Of a DNA stretch of 64,000 nucleotides, positions 8,104-19,101 are shown one piece after another. Below the pieces are notes generated by a model that saw only the letters and a list, made by a program, of their open reading frames with translations, ran no database searches and was not told the origin of the DNA. Origin of the DNA: Amycolatopsis roodepoortensis (GTDB taxonomy: Bacteria > Actinomycetota > Actinomycetes > Mycobacteriales > Pseudonocardiaceae); the NCBI RefSeq assembly GCF_014873915.1, contig NZ_JADBEJ010000001.1, positions 1,302,001 through 1,366,000 of the forward strand. Reading direction: 5' to 3'. The position numbers were made by a program, and so were the translations under genes. Positions within the stretch are counted from its first letter, which is position 1. Each line of letters starts with the position of its first letter.

Positions 8104-8107
<4 letters not shown>
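6881..8107 (+). CDS. Response regulator with PP2C-type phosphatase output (RsbU-like)
   Basis: A 408-residue fusion. A receiver domain spans about residues 23-140, with acidic pocket LLIEDDDGD and phospho-acceptor Asp76 in LLDLQLPD. A short coiled linker rich in Glu/Gln/Arg follows, then an SpoIIE/RsbU-type PP2C phosphatase (about 190-402) with GGDFYDAVELPDG, IGDVCGHG, LAGHPQP and DDDVALALL metal-binding motifs. It should dephosphorylate an anti-sigma-factor antagonist when phosphorylated. GTG at 6881 is preceded by GAGGAAAGG. Its stop overlaps the histidine kinase ATG, so the kinase at 8104 is its likely partner. Confidence 0.92.
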
Positions 8108-9623
<1,516 letters not shown>

Positions 9624-9627
<4 letters not shown>

Positions 9628-10061
9628 CCGAGTCACTGGAACCGATCCACATCCTGCTGGTCGAGGACGACCCCGGTGACGTCCTCATGACGCAGGAGGC
9701 GTTCGAGCACCACAAGATCCGCAACACCCTTTCGGTCGTTTCCGACGGCGAGCAGGCACTGCAGTTCCTGCGCCGTGAAGCACCGTACGAGGACGCGCAA
9801 CGGCCGGGGCTGATCCTGCTCGACCTCAACCTGCCCCGCAAGGACGGCCGCGAAGTGCTCAGCGAGGTCAAGGCGTCGCCGGAACTTCGCACCATCCCGG
9901 TCGTCGTGCTCACCACGTCCGAGGCCGAAGAGGACATCCTCCGCAGCTACGACCTGCACGCCAACGCCTACGTCACGAAACCGGTGGACTTCGACCGGTT
10001 CATCGACGTGGTGCGCCAGATCGACAACTTCTTCGTCACCGTGGTGAAACTGCCGCGCTGA
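9624..10061 (+). CDS. Single-domain response regulator (Rcp1-like)
   Basis: A 145-residue stand-alone receiver. [19 protein letters not shown] is typical of Rcp1-like receivers that partner phytochrome-type kinases; Asp67 in LLDLNLP is the phospho-acceptor, with TTSEAEEDI (Thr switch) and AYVTKPVDF (Lys). It has no output domain, so it probably works as a phosphate relay or sink. ATG at 9624 overlaps the kinase stop. It ends the three-gene signalling operon. Confidence 0.93.
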
Positions 10062-10062
10062 C

Positions 10063-10350
10063 TCAGGGGAACCGGATCACGGTGATCCCGGCGAGCACGA
10101 AGAAGACGAGCACCACCAGGGTGTCGCTCTGCCCGCCCGACGTCAGCGTGACCCGCTCGCCGGGCGCGCATCCCTTGCCGGTCGCGGACAGCGCGTCGCC
10201 GGGGCGCACGCTCGGCCGGTCGAGGACCAGGTCGTCCGGTCCGGGGGGCGGGCTGCTCGACGACGGGACGTCCGGCGGCGGGGAAGTGTCCCTTGTGGAC
10301 GGTGGGACGTCGTGGTGACCGGGGTCGTCGGAGTGGTGGTCTTTTCGGCG
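10063..10350 (-). pseudogene. Possible broken cell-surface protein (C-terminal part)
   Basis: On the minus strand a frame ending at TGA 10063-10065 encodes a protein-like C-terminus: a Pro/Ser/Asp-rich linker, the stretch LVLDRPSVRPGDALSATGKG followed by CAPGERVTLTSGG, then the hydrophobic segment TLVVLVFFVLAGITVI and a final RFP. The middle resembles Ig-like surface domains of actinobacteria. No ATG or GTG opens this frame upstream. Thr/Pro-rich linker-like sequence continues upstream in the other two frames instead, as if one or two frameshifts had occurred. Low-complexity GC-rich DNA could mimic this, so the call is tentative. Confidence 0.35.
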
Positions 10351-10465
10351 TCGGCTGTTCGCTCGCGGGTGCCGTGCCGGCCGGTTTCGTGGTTGCGGCG
10401 GCCCGCGCCCGGCGCACGCGCTGAATCCCCGGGGGCGGCCGCCATGGGCCGCCCCCGCTACGGGA

Positions 10466-11275
10466 TCACGACTTGCGGTGCTTGCCGTCGTCGTCGGTGA
10501 CCTCGAACTGTTCCTTGCGCACCTTGCCGGAGATCGTCTGGTCCTCGGTGACGGTGTCGGTCTTGAGCCTCGCCCGTTCCACCGCGACGGTTTCCTTGTT
10601 CACCACCGGTTTCTCGGCGTGAAGCACGACTTCCTGCTCGTCCTCGCCGATCTCGGCGCGCTCGCCGCCCTGGTTCGTGATGGGCTCCCGTTCGATACGC
10701 ACCTCCTCGTGACTCACCGGCACGGTGACCTGCTGCTCTTCGGTGACGACGTACTTGCGCAGCCGGACGTGTCCGGTCTCGACCTGCTCGGTGCCGACGT
10801 TCAGCCGTTCCTCGGACCGCGTCATGGTGGGCTCGGCGTCCCGGCCCTTCTTGCCGGTGTCCGTTCCCGGGGCCATACCGGCCCTGGTCCGGCCGGCCTC
10901 GTCCTGGCCGCGGCCCCGGCCCTGCGCCCGGTCGTCCATCCGCCCGTCCGGCGAGGTCCGCGGCATCGGCAGACCGTAGTGCTTGTAGAGCTGCGCGCTC
11001 TCCTCGGCCGACAGGTGGCCGTCGGCCTCGATGCGAGGTGCGTCGGTGACCGCGTCCTTGTCGACGCGGACGTGCACGCCGTCCTTGTCCGCGTGCGCAC
11101 CGGAGAGCGGCACGAAACTCTCCTTGGTGCCGAACAGGCCCGTCTTGACGGTGATCCATTCCGGCTGGCGAGTCGCGTCGGCGAGGTAGACGTTGCCCAC
11201 CTTGCCGAGCTTGTTGCCGGTCGGGTCGACCACGGCACTGTCGATGAGTTCCTGCGGCTGCATGGTCTTCGCCAT
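10466..11275 (-). CDS. PRC-barrel and DUF2382 (YsnF/AvaK-like) stress protein
   Basis: A 269-residue soluble protein. An N-terminal PRC-barrel (about residues 1-100: LIDSAVVDPTGNKLGKVGNV, WITVKTGLFG, SFVPLSGA) is joined by a Gly/Arg/Asp-rich low-complexity linker to a C-terminal DUF2382 domain with repeated strand pairs (TEQVETGHVRLRKYVVTEEQ, VPVSHEEVRIEREPI). Such proteins are general-stress proteins of unknown mechanism. I chose ATG at 11275, preceded by GAGGAGCGGGACCG, over a longer open frame to 11356 that lacks a ribosome site. Confidence 0.88.
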   Translation of the reverse strand: MAKTMQPQELIDSAVVDPTGNKLGKVGNVYLADATRQPEWITVKTGLFGTKESFVPLSGAHADKDGVHVRVDKDAVTDAPRIEADGHLSAEESAQLYKHYGLPMPRTSPDGRMDDRAQGRGRGQDEAGRTRAGMAPGTDTGKKGRDAEPTMTRSEERLNVGTEQVETGHVRLRKYVVTEEQQVTVPVSHEEVRIEREPITNQGGERAEIGEDEQEVVLHAEKPVVNKETVAVERARLKTDTVTEDQTISGKVRKEQFEVTDDDGKHRKS

Positions 11276-11527
11276 CGGTCCCGCTCCTCTCGGAAGATCT
11301 TGCTGAGAAGCCCACCGTCGAACGGGCAGCTGAGCACGGCAACCGTCGTGATGCACCTGTGGGTGACCCCTGAAAGTGGTGGTTTGAAGCCGCGATCACG
11401 GGCTAGGGGAGGCGTGTCGTCGCAGGTGAAAGGGGGTGTCCGGGAGGTGACCGCCGGTCGCGGGGGATGGCGCGAACGTGTGATCACGAAAATCGGATGC
11501 GGGGCTCCGGAGACGTGATCTACCCTC
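11276..11527. other. Divergent intergenic region (stress protein / ABC-F)
   Basis: This region holds the 5' flanks of the minus-strand PRC-barrel gene and the plus-strand ABC-F gene. I see no coding sequence. The GAGGAGC ribosome site of the stress gene lies at its left edge, and the candidate attenuator leader of the ABC-F gene begins at its right edge (11528). No promoter can be fixed with confidence. Confidence 0.4.
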
Positions 11528-11608
11528 GTGATCGTGATGCAGCAACTGCTGTTCCTCTGAGGAACGACGCCTCCACCGGTACCGCGAGCCGCGATACCGG
11601 ATTTCGTT
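11528..11608 (+). promoter_or_regulatory. Candidate attenuator: upstream ORF plus stem-loop before the ABC-F gene
   Basis: A small reading frame with in-frame starts GTG 11528, GTG 11534 and ATG 11537 ends at TGA 11558-11560; from the ATG it encodes MQQLLFL. Its end overlaps a perfect small dyad, GTTCCTC-T-GAGGAAC (11551-11565). A second stem follows at 11576-11600 (CCGGTACCGCG-AGC-CGCGATACCGG, one C/A mismatch), then T-rich ATTTCGTTCTTCC. This order, leader peptide, alternative hairpin, terminator-like hairpin, then a resistance-type ABC-F gene, is the architecture of ribosome-stalling attenuators. Inference; no stalling peptide is recognised. Confidence 0.5.
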
Positions 11609-11644
11609 CTTCCTGCTCATCACTTCACCGGAGGCAGTTCCTTC

Positions 11645-13246
<1,602 letters not shown>

Positions 13247-13250
13247 GCCG

Positions 13251-14072
13251 TCAACCGCGGTGGGCGAGGGTGTAGCGCACGGTCTGCGCGAGCACCACGC
13301 TCCCGTCGTGCTCGCGGAGCGGTTCGAGCTCCGCGAGCACGGCCCGGCGCACGGCGTCGAGGCGGTCTTCCGGGACCAGTTCCCAGAACATCCGCTGGCC
13401 GTGCGACCAGGACCAGGTGATCCAGTGCCCGGGGTCGGCGAACTTCACCGGATAGACGCGTTCCACGGACGTGACACCGGTGAAGCCCGCCGACTCCACG
13501 GCCTGGCCGAATCCCTCGATGGTGGCGAACAGGCCCGACCTGACGGCCAGTGTCCAGGCCAGCTCCGGCGGAACGAACGGTTTGAACACCTCGCGCACGG
13601 CCGCCCACCGGGGATCGTCGGCGCCGAACGTGGTGACGCCCAGCCTGCCGCCGGGCGTGAGGAGGCGATGCCAGGACCGCAGTCCGGCGACCGGATCCGG
13701 CAGGAAGAACACCACGAACGACGCGAGGACCGCATCGAAGGCGGCGTCGTCCAGCGTCGGTTCTTGGGCGTCCATAAGGGAAACCGAGGCGTTGATTCCG
13801 CGTGCCTCGATGTCCTTTGCGGTGCGCTCGACCATCTCCGCGGAAAGGTCTATCCCCAGCACCGATCCTTCCGGGCCGACCCGCTCGGCCGCCGGGAACA
13901 GCACCGCTCCCCGGCCGCAGCCGACGTCCAGCACGCGCTCGCCGGGGACGAGCCCGACCCGGTCGAGCAGTTCCGTGGCGAACGCGCCGAAGAAGTCGAC
14001 GCCGAGCGCGTCGTAGGTCTCCGCCGTCCGGTCGAACAGCCGCGCCATCGCCTGCCGGGTGTAAGCGCTCAT
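13251..14072 (-). CDS. Class I SAM-dependent methyltransferase
   Basis: A 273-residue cytosolic methyltransferase. The SAM-binding loop is ERVLDVGCGRGAVLFPAAER (about residues 44-63), followed by LGIDLSAEMVERT (acidic end of strand 2), SLMDAQEP and FDAVLASFVVFFLPDPVAG (motif II region), as in UbiE/COQ5-like Methyltransf_11/25 proteins. Substrate is unknown. It is convergent with the ABC-F gene, ending 4 bases from it, so antibiotic tailoring or resistance is possible but not shown. Confidence 0.88.
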   Translation of the reverse strand: MSAYTRQAMARLFDRTAETYDALGVDFFGAFATELLDRVGLVPGERVLDVGCGRGAVLFPAAERVGPEGSVLGIDLSAEMVERTAKDIEARGINASVSLMDAQEPTLDDAAFDAVLASFVVFFLPDPVAGLRSWHRLLTPGGRLGVTTFGADDPRWAAVREVFKPFVPPELAWTLAVRSGLFATIEGFGQAVESAGFTGVTSVERVYPVKFADPGHWITWSWSHGQRMFWELVPEDRLDAVRRAVLAELEPLREHDGSVVLAQTVRYTLAHRG

Positions 14073-14238
14073 GCGCAGGACGATGACCCGGGGAAAACGG
14101 TGTTGTCAAACGGCGGCGGAGGATTTGTCATGTCGCTTCGGGTGATGGTGCCCGGAAAGCGCGCCCGGGTGCCGGTTTCGCCGGCACGCACGCTCACCGG
14201 ACCGACTCGGTGCCGGTGTTGTTGCTCGCCCTGAGTGC

Positions 14239-14285
14239 GTGAAGGCCCCCTTCCCTCGGCTGAGCCGAGGGAAGGGGGCCTTCAC
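14239..14285. terminator. Perfect 22-bp-arm palindrome, likely terminator (GTGAAGGCC family)
   Basis: Arms 14239-14260 and 14264-14285 are exact reverse complements with loop TGA. The arm starts GTGAAGGCCCCCTTCCC. It lies about 60 bases past the stop of the minus-strand YdcF-like gene, where a terminator is expected. The same 22-base arm recurs at 34499-34545 (loop TCA) and a variant at 34381-34437, so this is a dispersed repeat family. Confidence 0.75.
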
Positions 14286-14348
14286 GGACCGGGCCTGAGA
14301 TCAACGCAGCCGGAATCCATGGGTACCTGAGGCCCCAACGCGCACCAC

Positions 14349-15362
14349 TCAATAGAAGGCGCGCGAGACCTGCGAAAGCACGATGAGCCCGCAGACGATC
14401 AGGTTCTTGTACTTGTGGTCCACCAGGATGGCCACGAATTCGCGAAGGGTGGCGCTCGGCCAGAAGTACCACGCCGTCGGCGATCCGATGACCTGGCCGT
14501 TCACCTTGGCGCGGCGGGCGATGAGGGCGGCGCGGAGCACGTGGAAGTTGTTCGTCACCACCGTGCACCGGTAATCCGCCTTCCGCTGCTCCATGATCTC
14601 GGCGCTGAAGGTGAGGTTCTCGAACGTCGTCCGCGAGCGGTCTTCGAGGAGGATCCGCTCCTTCGGCAGCCCGTTCTCGACCAGGTAGGCGGCCATGGCG
14701 TGGGATTCCGGCAGGTCCTCGTCGGGCCCTTGCCCGCCCGAAGTGACCACCATCGGCTTCCGGCCGCGCCGGGCTTCGGCGTCGATGACGCGTTTGGCCC
14801 GGTTCAGGCGGCCCGCCAGCAGCGGCGGCACCCGGTGTCCGTCCAGAAGGCCCGAACCCAGCACCACGACGAAGTCGATGCCCTTTTCGGTGCGGATGCG
14901 GCCGTAGACGATCGAGTACAGGAGAAAACAGACGAAAAGGAACGAGAAGTAGACGACGAGTCCGTTCAGGATGCCCCGGACGATGTCGAGCGGTTCCCAG
15001 GCGAGTTGGGTGACCGTCGCGTTGAAGACGATCAGCGCGCAGATGCCGAGCCCCGTCAGCAGCGAAAGGACGTTGGCCAGCCGCCGTCCCTCGCGGCGCA
15101 GCATGGTGATCCCGTTGCAGATCAGGAAGACCGTCAGCGCGAGGACCGTCGGGATGATCATCAGGATCACGCCGACCGCGACGAAACCCGCCGCCTCAGG
15201 GGAAACCGAGGCGAGCAGCGCGATGAACGTCACGCCGAGGAACAGCAACGCGAAGAAGAGGTAGAAGCCGTTCCGCAACCGGCGCCGGTCGCGAAGGAAG
15301 CTCACGAGGAACGCCGCACAGCACAAGGCCGCGATGGCGAAGGGGATTGCAGCGGCCTTCAC
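14349..15362 (-). CDS. YdcF/SanA-like (DUF218) membrane protein
   Basis: A 337-residue protein. The N-terminal half has about five hydrophobic segments (AIPFAIAALCCAAFLV, FYLFFALLFLGVTFIALL, ILMIIPTVLALTVFLI and later ones). From about residue 165 comes the DUF218 domain: IDFVVVLGSGLLDGHRVPPL, VTSGGQGPDEDLPESHAM, ILLEDRSRTTFENL, VVTNNFHVLRA. Proteins of this family (ElyC, SanA, YdcF) affect envelope integrity and lipid-carrier metabolism. I chose GTG at 15362 because GGAG sits 5 bases before it; an upstream extension to 15425 lacks a site. Confidence 0.87.
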   Translation of the reverse strand: MKAAAIPFAIAALCCAAFLVSFLRDRRRLRNGFYLFFALLFLGVTFIALLASVSPEAAGFVAVGVILMIIPTVLALTVFLICNGITMLRREGRRLANVLSLLTGLGICALIVFNATVTQLAWEPLDIVRGILNGLVVYFSFLFVCFLLYSIVYGRIRTEKGIDFVVVLGSGLLDGHRVPPLLAGRLNRAKRVIDAEARRGRKPMVVTSGGQGPDEDLPESHAMAAYLVENGLPKERILLEDRSRTTFENLTFSAEIMEQRKADYRCTVVTNNFHVLRAALIARRAKVNGQVIGSPTAWYFWPSATLREFVAILVDHKYKNLIVCGLIVLSQVSRAFY

Positions 15363-15485
15363 GAGAACTCCAGCCTGGGGACGATGCGGGCACTCCGGTG
15401 TCGGCACGCGGCGGCATTCAAACACACGACGGAGCCGCCGAAGGCGACCTCTCGTTGGTGTGTCGCTTTTCCCGACCCGAGTGGG

Positions 15486-17105
15486 TCACCGGGCGCGCTG
15501 CACCGGCCGCTCGTCCCACACCGGTTCCGCGGTTTCGCGGACATGCCCGTCCGAGCCGAACACGAGATACCGGTCGAAGGAGCGCGCGAACCACCGGTCG
15601 TGCGTCACCGCGATCGTGGTGCCTTCGTAGGCTTCCAGCGCCTGCTGCAGCGCTTCCGCCGAAGCGAGGTCGAGGTTGTCGGTCGGCTCGTCCAGGAGCA
15701 GGATCGTCGCGCCGCCGATCTCCAGCAGCAGGATCTGGAACCGCGCCTGCTGGCCGCCGGACAGCTTCTCGAACCGCTGGTCGCCCTGGCCGTCGAGTTC
15801 GTAGCGGCGCAGGATGTTCATCGCGGGCCCGCGGCTTCGCGCGTAGCCGGTCCAGAGGATGTCGACGAGCGTGTGCCCGAGCAGTTCGGGATGGGCGTGC
15901 GTCTGCGCGAAATGGCCGGGGACGACGCGGGCACCGAGTTTCCACAGTCCGTCGTGCGCGACGTCCTCACCGGCCAGCAGCCGCAGGAAATGCGATTTGC
16001 CGGAGCCGTTCGAGCCGAGCACCGCGACCCGTTCGCCGTAGAAGACCTCCAGATCGAAGGGTTTCATCAGGCCGCGGAGTTCGAGGCCTTCGCAGGTGAC
16101 GGCGCGGACGCCGGTCCGGCCGCCGCGCAGGCGCATGGTGATCTTCTGTTCGCGCGGGGGAGCGGCAGGCGCCCCGGCCTCCTCGAATTTCCGCAACCGG
16201 GTCTGCGCGGCGTGATACCGCGAAGCCATCTCGTCGCTGCGCGCGGCGTACTGCCGCATGTCGGCCACGAGTTTCTTGAGCTGGGCGTGCTTTTCGTCCC
16301 AGCGACGGCGGAGTTCCTCGAAGCGCTCGAAGCGTTCCGCGCGGGCCTGGTGGTAGCTGTCGAAGCCGCCGCCGTGCACCCACACGTCGCCGCCGGCGGG
16401 ACCGGGTTCGACGCTGATGATCTTGTTGGCGGCCCGCGCGAGGAGCTCCCGGTCGTGGGAAACGAACAGCACGGTCTTCTGGGTCTCACGCAGCCGCTCT
16501 TCCAGCCACTGTTTGCCGGGGACGTCGAGGTAGTTGTCCGGCTCGTCGAGCAGGAGCACGCCGGACCCGCCGAGGAGCAGTGCCTCCAGCACCAGCCGCT
16601 TCTGTTCACCGCCGGACAGCGTGCGCACCTCGCGCCAGCGCGCCTTTTCGTACGGCAGGTTGAGGGCCGCCGTCGTGCACTTGTCCCACACGACTTCGGC
16701 TTCGTAGCCGCGAGCGTCGCCCCAATCGCCGAGCGCCCGCGCGTACGCCATCTGGTTCGCTTCGTCGTCGCGTTCCATCAAGGCGAGTTCGGTCTCGTCG
16801 ACCGCGCGGGCGGCCGCGCGGAGCGCTTCCGGTGACACCGACACGAGCAGATCCCGCACCGTCCGTTCGTCGCGCACCGAGCCGACGAACTGGGGCATCA
16901 CCCCGAGCCCGCCGCTGATGGTCACCGATCCACTGGTGGGGGAGAGCTCCCCCGAGATCAGCCGCAGCAACGTCGTCTTGCCTGCCCCGTTGGCGCCGAC
17001 GAGCGCGCAGACGCTGCCCTCACCGACGCGGAACGAGACGTCGTCGAGGAGCAGCCGTCCGTCGGGCAGGTGGTACTCGACGTGTGCGACCTCGACGTGA
17101 CCCAT
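15486..17105 (-). CDS. ABC-F family ATPase
   Basis: A 539-residue ABC-F protein with two nucleotide-binding domains. First: GANGAGKTT, LSGGEQKRLVLEALLL, LLLDEPDNYLD. Second: GSNGSGKSH, LSGGQQARFQILLLEI, LLLDEPTDNLD. The charged helical linker (about residues 250-330, e.g. RFERFEELRRRWDEKHAQLK) marks the ribosome-facing P-site tether. It is a different subfamily from the ABC-F at 11645, with an Asn in the DEPDNYLD box and a longer interdomain region, and may be a housekeeping translation factor. I chose ATG at 17105 (MGHVEVAHVEYHL) because the fold begins there. Confidence 0.9.
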   Translation of the reverse strand: MGHVEVAHVEYHLPDGRLLLDDVSFRVGEGSVCALVGANGAGKTTLLRLISGELSPTSGSVTISGGLGVMPQFVGSVRDERTVRDLLVSVSPEALRAAARAVDETELALMERDDEANQMAYARALGDWGDARGYEAEVVWDKCTTAALNLPYEKARWREVRTLSGGEQKRLVLEALLLGGSGVLLLDEPDNYLDVPGKQWLEERLRETQKTVLFVSHDRELLARAANKIISVEPGPAGGDVWVHGGGFDSYHQARAERFERFEELRRRWDEKHAQLKKLVADMRQYAARSDEMASRYHAAQTRLRKFEEAGAPAAPPREQKITMRLRGGRTGVRAVTCEGLELRGLMKPFDLEVFYGERVAVLGSNGSGKSHFLRLLAGEDVAHDGLWKLGARVVPGHFAQTHAHPELLGHTLVDILWTGYARSRGPAMNILRRYELDGQGDQRFEKLSGGQQARFQILLLEIGGATILLLDEPTDNLDLASAEALQQALEAYEGTTIAVTHDRWFARSFDRYLVFGSDGHVRETAEPVWDERPVQRAR

Positions 17106-17168
17106 CTCGACAGCCTGCCCGCGCGATCGGGAGTCACGCAACGCAATATCTCCGGTAGTGTCGGTGAC

Positions 17169-17525
17169 GTGGAGCGAACCTACTTCGGCGTGCGGCTCAA
17201 GCTGATGCTTGCGCTGTTCCTGCCCGAGTTGTTCGTCGTGCTCCCGGTCGTCGGCGGGATCAACCCGCTGAGCCTGGCCACCGCGCTGACGGCGTCGGTG
17301 GCGGTCGCCAACCCACTCGGCCTGGCCGCCGCCCTGACCGCGTCCCTCGCCGCCGTCCTGCTCGCGCTCGCGGCGCACTTCCGCCTGGAACCGGCGGCCG
17401 CCGCGATGCGGGTGCGCGCCATCAGCCTGCGCGAACGCGCACAGCTGTTCTTGAGCCTGCGCGACCCCGACGCGCGTGGCCGCGTGCGGCCCCGAGCTCC
17501 GTCACTGGGTATCGCGACTGCCTGA
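17169..17525 (+). CDS. Small membrane protein preceding yidC (DUF6412-like)
   Basis: An approximately 118-residue protein from GTG at 17169. It has a hydrophobic segment LMLALFLPELFVVLPVVGGI, then an Ala/Leu-rich second segment (LAAALTASLAAVLLALAAHF) and a basic C-terminus (RVRAISLRERAQLFLSLRDP). The position just upstream of a YidC gene and the two-helix build match DUF6412 proteins of actinobacteria, from memory of that family. Function is unknown. Its stop codon lies inside a 13-bp stem-loop (17518-17548). The start is uncertain because no strong ribosome site is visible. Confidence 0.65.
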   Translation: MERTYFGVRLKLMLALFLPELFVVLPVVGGINPLSLATALTASVAVANPLGLAAALTASLAAVLLALAAHFRLEPAAAAMRVRAISLRERAQLFLSLRDPDARGRVRPRAPSLGIATA

Positions 17526-17548
17526 CCTTCCGTTCGAAGGTGAGGCAG
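17518..17548. promoter_or_regulatory. Stem-loop over the stop codon upstream of yidC
   Basis: CTGCCTGACCTTC (17518-17530) pairs with GAAGGTGAGGCAG (17536-17548), with one mismatch and loop CGTTC. The stem contains the stop of the small membrane protein and lies 44 bases before the YidC ATG. It has no T tract. It could be a weak terminator or tune ribosome passage into yidC. Confidence 0.4.
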
Positions 17549-17591
17549 TCACTCCTGCCCACACACCTTCGACCGACGGAGTGACCTGGTC

Positions 17592-18374
17592 ATGTTCGAT
17601 GTCTTCCTGTACCCCGTTTCCGCCATTCTCTGGTTCTGGCACAAGGTTTTCGGCGCCGTTTCGAGTCCCGACTCCGGCGTGGCCTGGGTGCTGTCCATCG
17701 TGTTCCTCGTCTTCACCCTGCGCCTGCTGCTGGTCAAACCCGCCCTCGGCGCCTTGCGCGCGGGCCGTCGCATGCAGGCGCTCGCGCCGCGGATGCGGGA
17801 GATCAAGGAGAAATACGGCAAGGATCGCCAGCGGATGGCGAAGGAGATCCAGAAACTGCACGCCGAAACCGGCGCGAACCCGCTGGGCGGTTGTCTCCCG
17901 GCATTGATCCAGCTGCCGGTGTTCCTTTCCCTGTACTGGGTTCTGCGCGATTTCACGCCTGGCGCGCAGTCGAACCACGTGTTCGACGCCGCCGGGGTGC
18001 GGTCGTTCTTGAACGCCGACCTCTTCGGCGCGAAGCTGGGTAACTGGCTTTCGCAACCGGCGACGGAACTGGCCGCGTTCGGCACGGATCACGTCCACAT
18101 GATCGCCGTCGGGGTGCCGCTGATGCTGGTCGCGAGCCTGGCCACGTTCTTCTCGATGCGCTCGGGACTCGCCCGGCAGACCGCGACCGCCCCCGAGACG
18201 GCGGGGATCACCAGGCTGATGATGTACCTGGCACCGGTCGGCATGCTGGTCTCGGGGTCGTTCTTCCCGGTGCCGATCGGCGTGCTGCTGTACTTCCTGG
18301 CCACCAACGTGTGGACGCTGGGACAGCAGCATTTCCTCACCAAGGTCGTCGACAGGGAGGAGGCTAGCCGCTGA
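17592..18374 (+). CDS. yidC: YidC/Oxa1-family membrane insertase
   Basis: A 260-residue insertase lacking the large periplasmic domain, as in Gram-positive YidC. Segments: MFDVFLYPVSAILWFWHKVF (TM1 region), WVLSIVFLVFTLRLLLVKP (TM2; the Arg in the membrane is the conserved substrate-contacting residue), the cytoplasmic hairpin MREIKEKYGKDRQRMAKE, NPLGGCLPALIQLPVFLSLY, and later TM4 and TM5. It inserts membrane proteins together with or without Sec. This is a second-type yidC context: it is not beside rnpA/rpmH in this window, so it is probably a paralogue. It overlaps the convergent GPP34 gene by 11 bases. Confidence 0.92.
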   Translation: MFDVFLYPVSAILWFWHKVFGAVSSPDSGVAWVLSIVFLVFTLRLLLVKPALGALRAGRRMQALAPRMREIKEKYGKDRQRMAKEIQKLHAETGANPLGGCLPALIQLPVFLSLYWVLRDFTPGAQSNHVFDAAGVRSFLNADLFGAKLGNWLSQPATELAAFGTDHVHMIAVGVPLMLVASLATFFSMRSGLARQTATAPETAGITRLMMYLAPVGMLVSGSFFPVPIGVLLYFLATNVWTLGQQHFLTKVVDREEASR

Positions 18375-19014
18375 CGGCCGAGCGGCGGGCGGCCACCGAG
18401 TACCGAACCGCCTTCCGCAGTCCGGGCAGGGCGGTGTCGACATGCGCCGCCAGCGCCTTGACGGCTTTCCGGTTCGCGCGATTCTCCTTCGAGGTGAAGA
18501 CCGTGCGGACGTCGCCCTCGTACGACAGCATGGCGAGGACCGCGTCCTCGATCGGGACGGTGCCGGGGTCTTCGCCGCTCAGCACCACGTTCCGGATCGG
18601 CTCGCGCAGCGCCCGCGCCCGGTGCGGTTCGGCCAGGGTGATGTCGCGAACCGGGAAGATGCCCATCGCCCGGCGCTTGTCGACCCTGATCGTCCCGGAA
18701 GCGGCGAGCTGATCGCGGACGATGTTCTCGGCCTTGTGCCAGTCGTGGTCGATGAGGGCGAACCAGCGGCGGGGCTTCTCTTCGCGAGCGTCTTCCAGCA
18801 CTTTCGCAAGGAACGGGTCTCCCGGAGTGAGGCCCGCCGCTGCCGTGCGGGCGGCCTTCCCGTCGCGATCGGCGAGAAGACCCGCGATGACCAGCTCGGT
18901 CACCGCCGCCGCCCGCAGGAGCGTGCCTCGCACCGGGGCGCTGGTGGGGTCGAGCCGGTTCTTCTCGGTGTCGTAGCCGAGCAGGTACATCCGCTGGGGC
19001 AGTGACTCGGTCAT
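18364..19014 (-). CDS. GPP34 (GOLPH3/VPS74-like) family protein
   Basis: A 216-residue protein beginning MTESLPQRMYLLGYDTEKNR, the opening of bacterial GOLPH3-like proteins; then ELVIAGLLADRDGK, FALIDHDWHKAENIVRDQL and IEDAVLAMLSYEGDVRTVF. Eukaryotic relatives bind phosphatidylinositol-4-phosphate; actinobacterial copies are abundant but unassigned. The ATG at 19014 is preferred to a TTG ten codons upstream because the family consensus starts here. Its 3' end overlaps yidC by 11 bases. Confidence 0.85.
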   Translation of the reverse strand: MTESLPQRMYLLGYDTEKNRLDPTSAPVRGTLLRAAAVTELVIAGLLADRDGKAARTAAAGLTPGDPFLAKVLEDAREEKPRRWFALIDHDWHKAENIVRDQLAASGTIRVDKRRAMGIFPVRDITLAEPHRARALREPIRNVVLSGEDPGTVPIEDAVLAMLSYEGDVRTVFTSKENRANRKAVKALAAHVDTALPGLRKAVRYSVAARRSAVSG

Positions 19015-19101
19015 TTCGCCCTCCGAAGGGCCAGACGTGAGCAAAGTATCAGGGCGGAGAACTGTTCGGTACCGGCGTGCCGGGCAAAGCCCGATGGGGA
19101 A

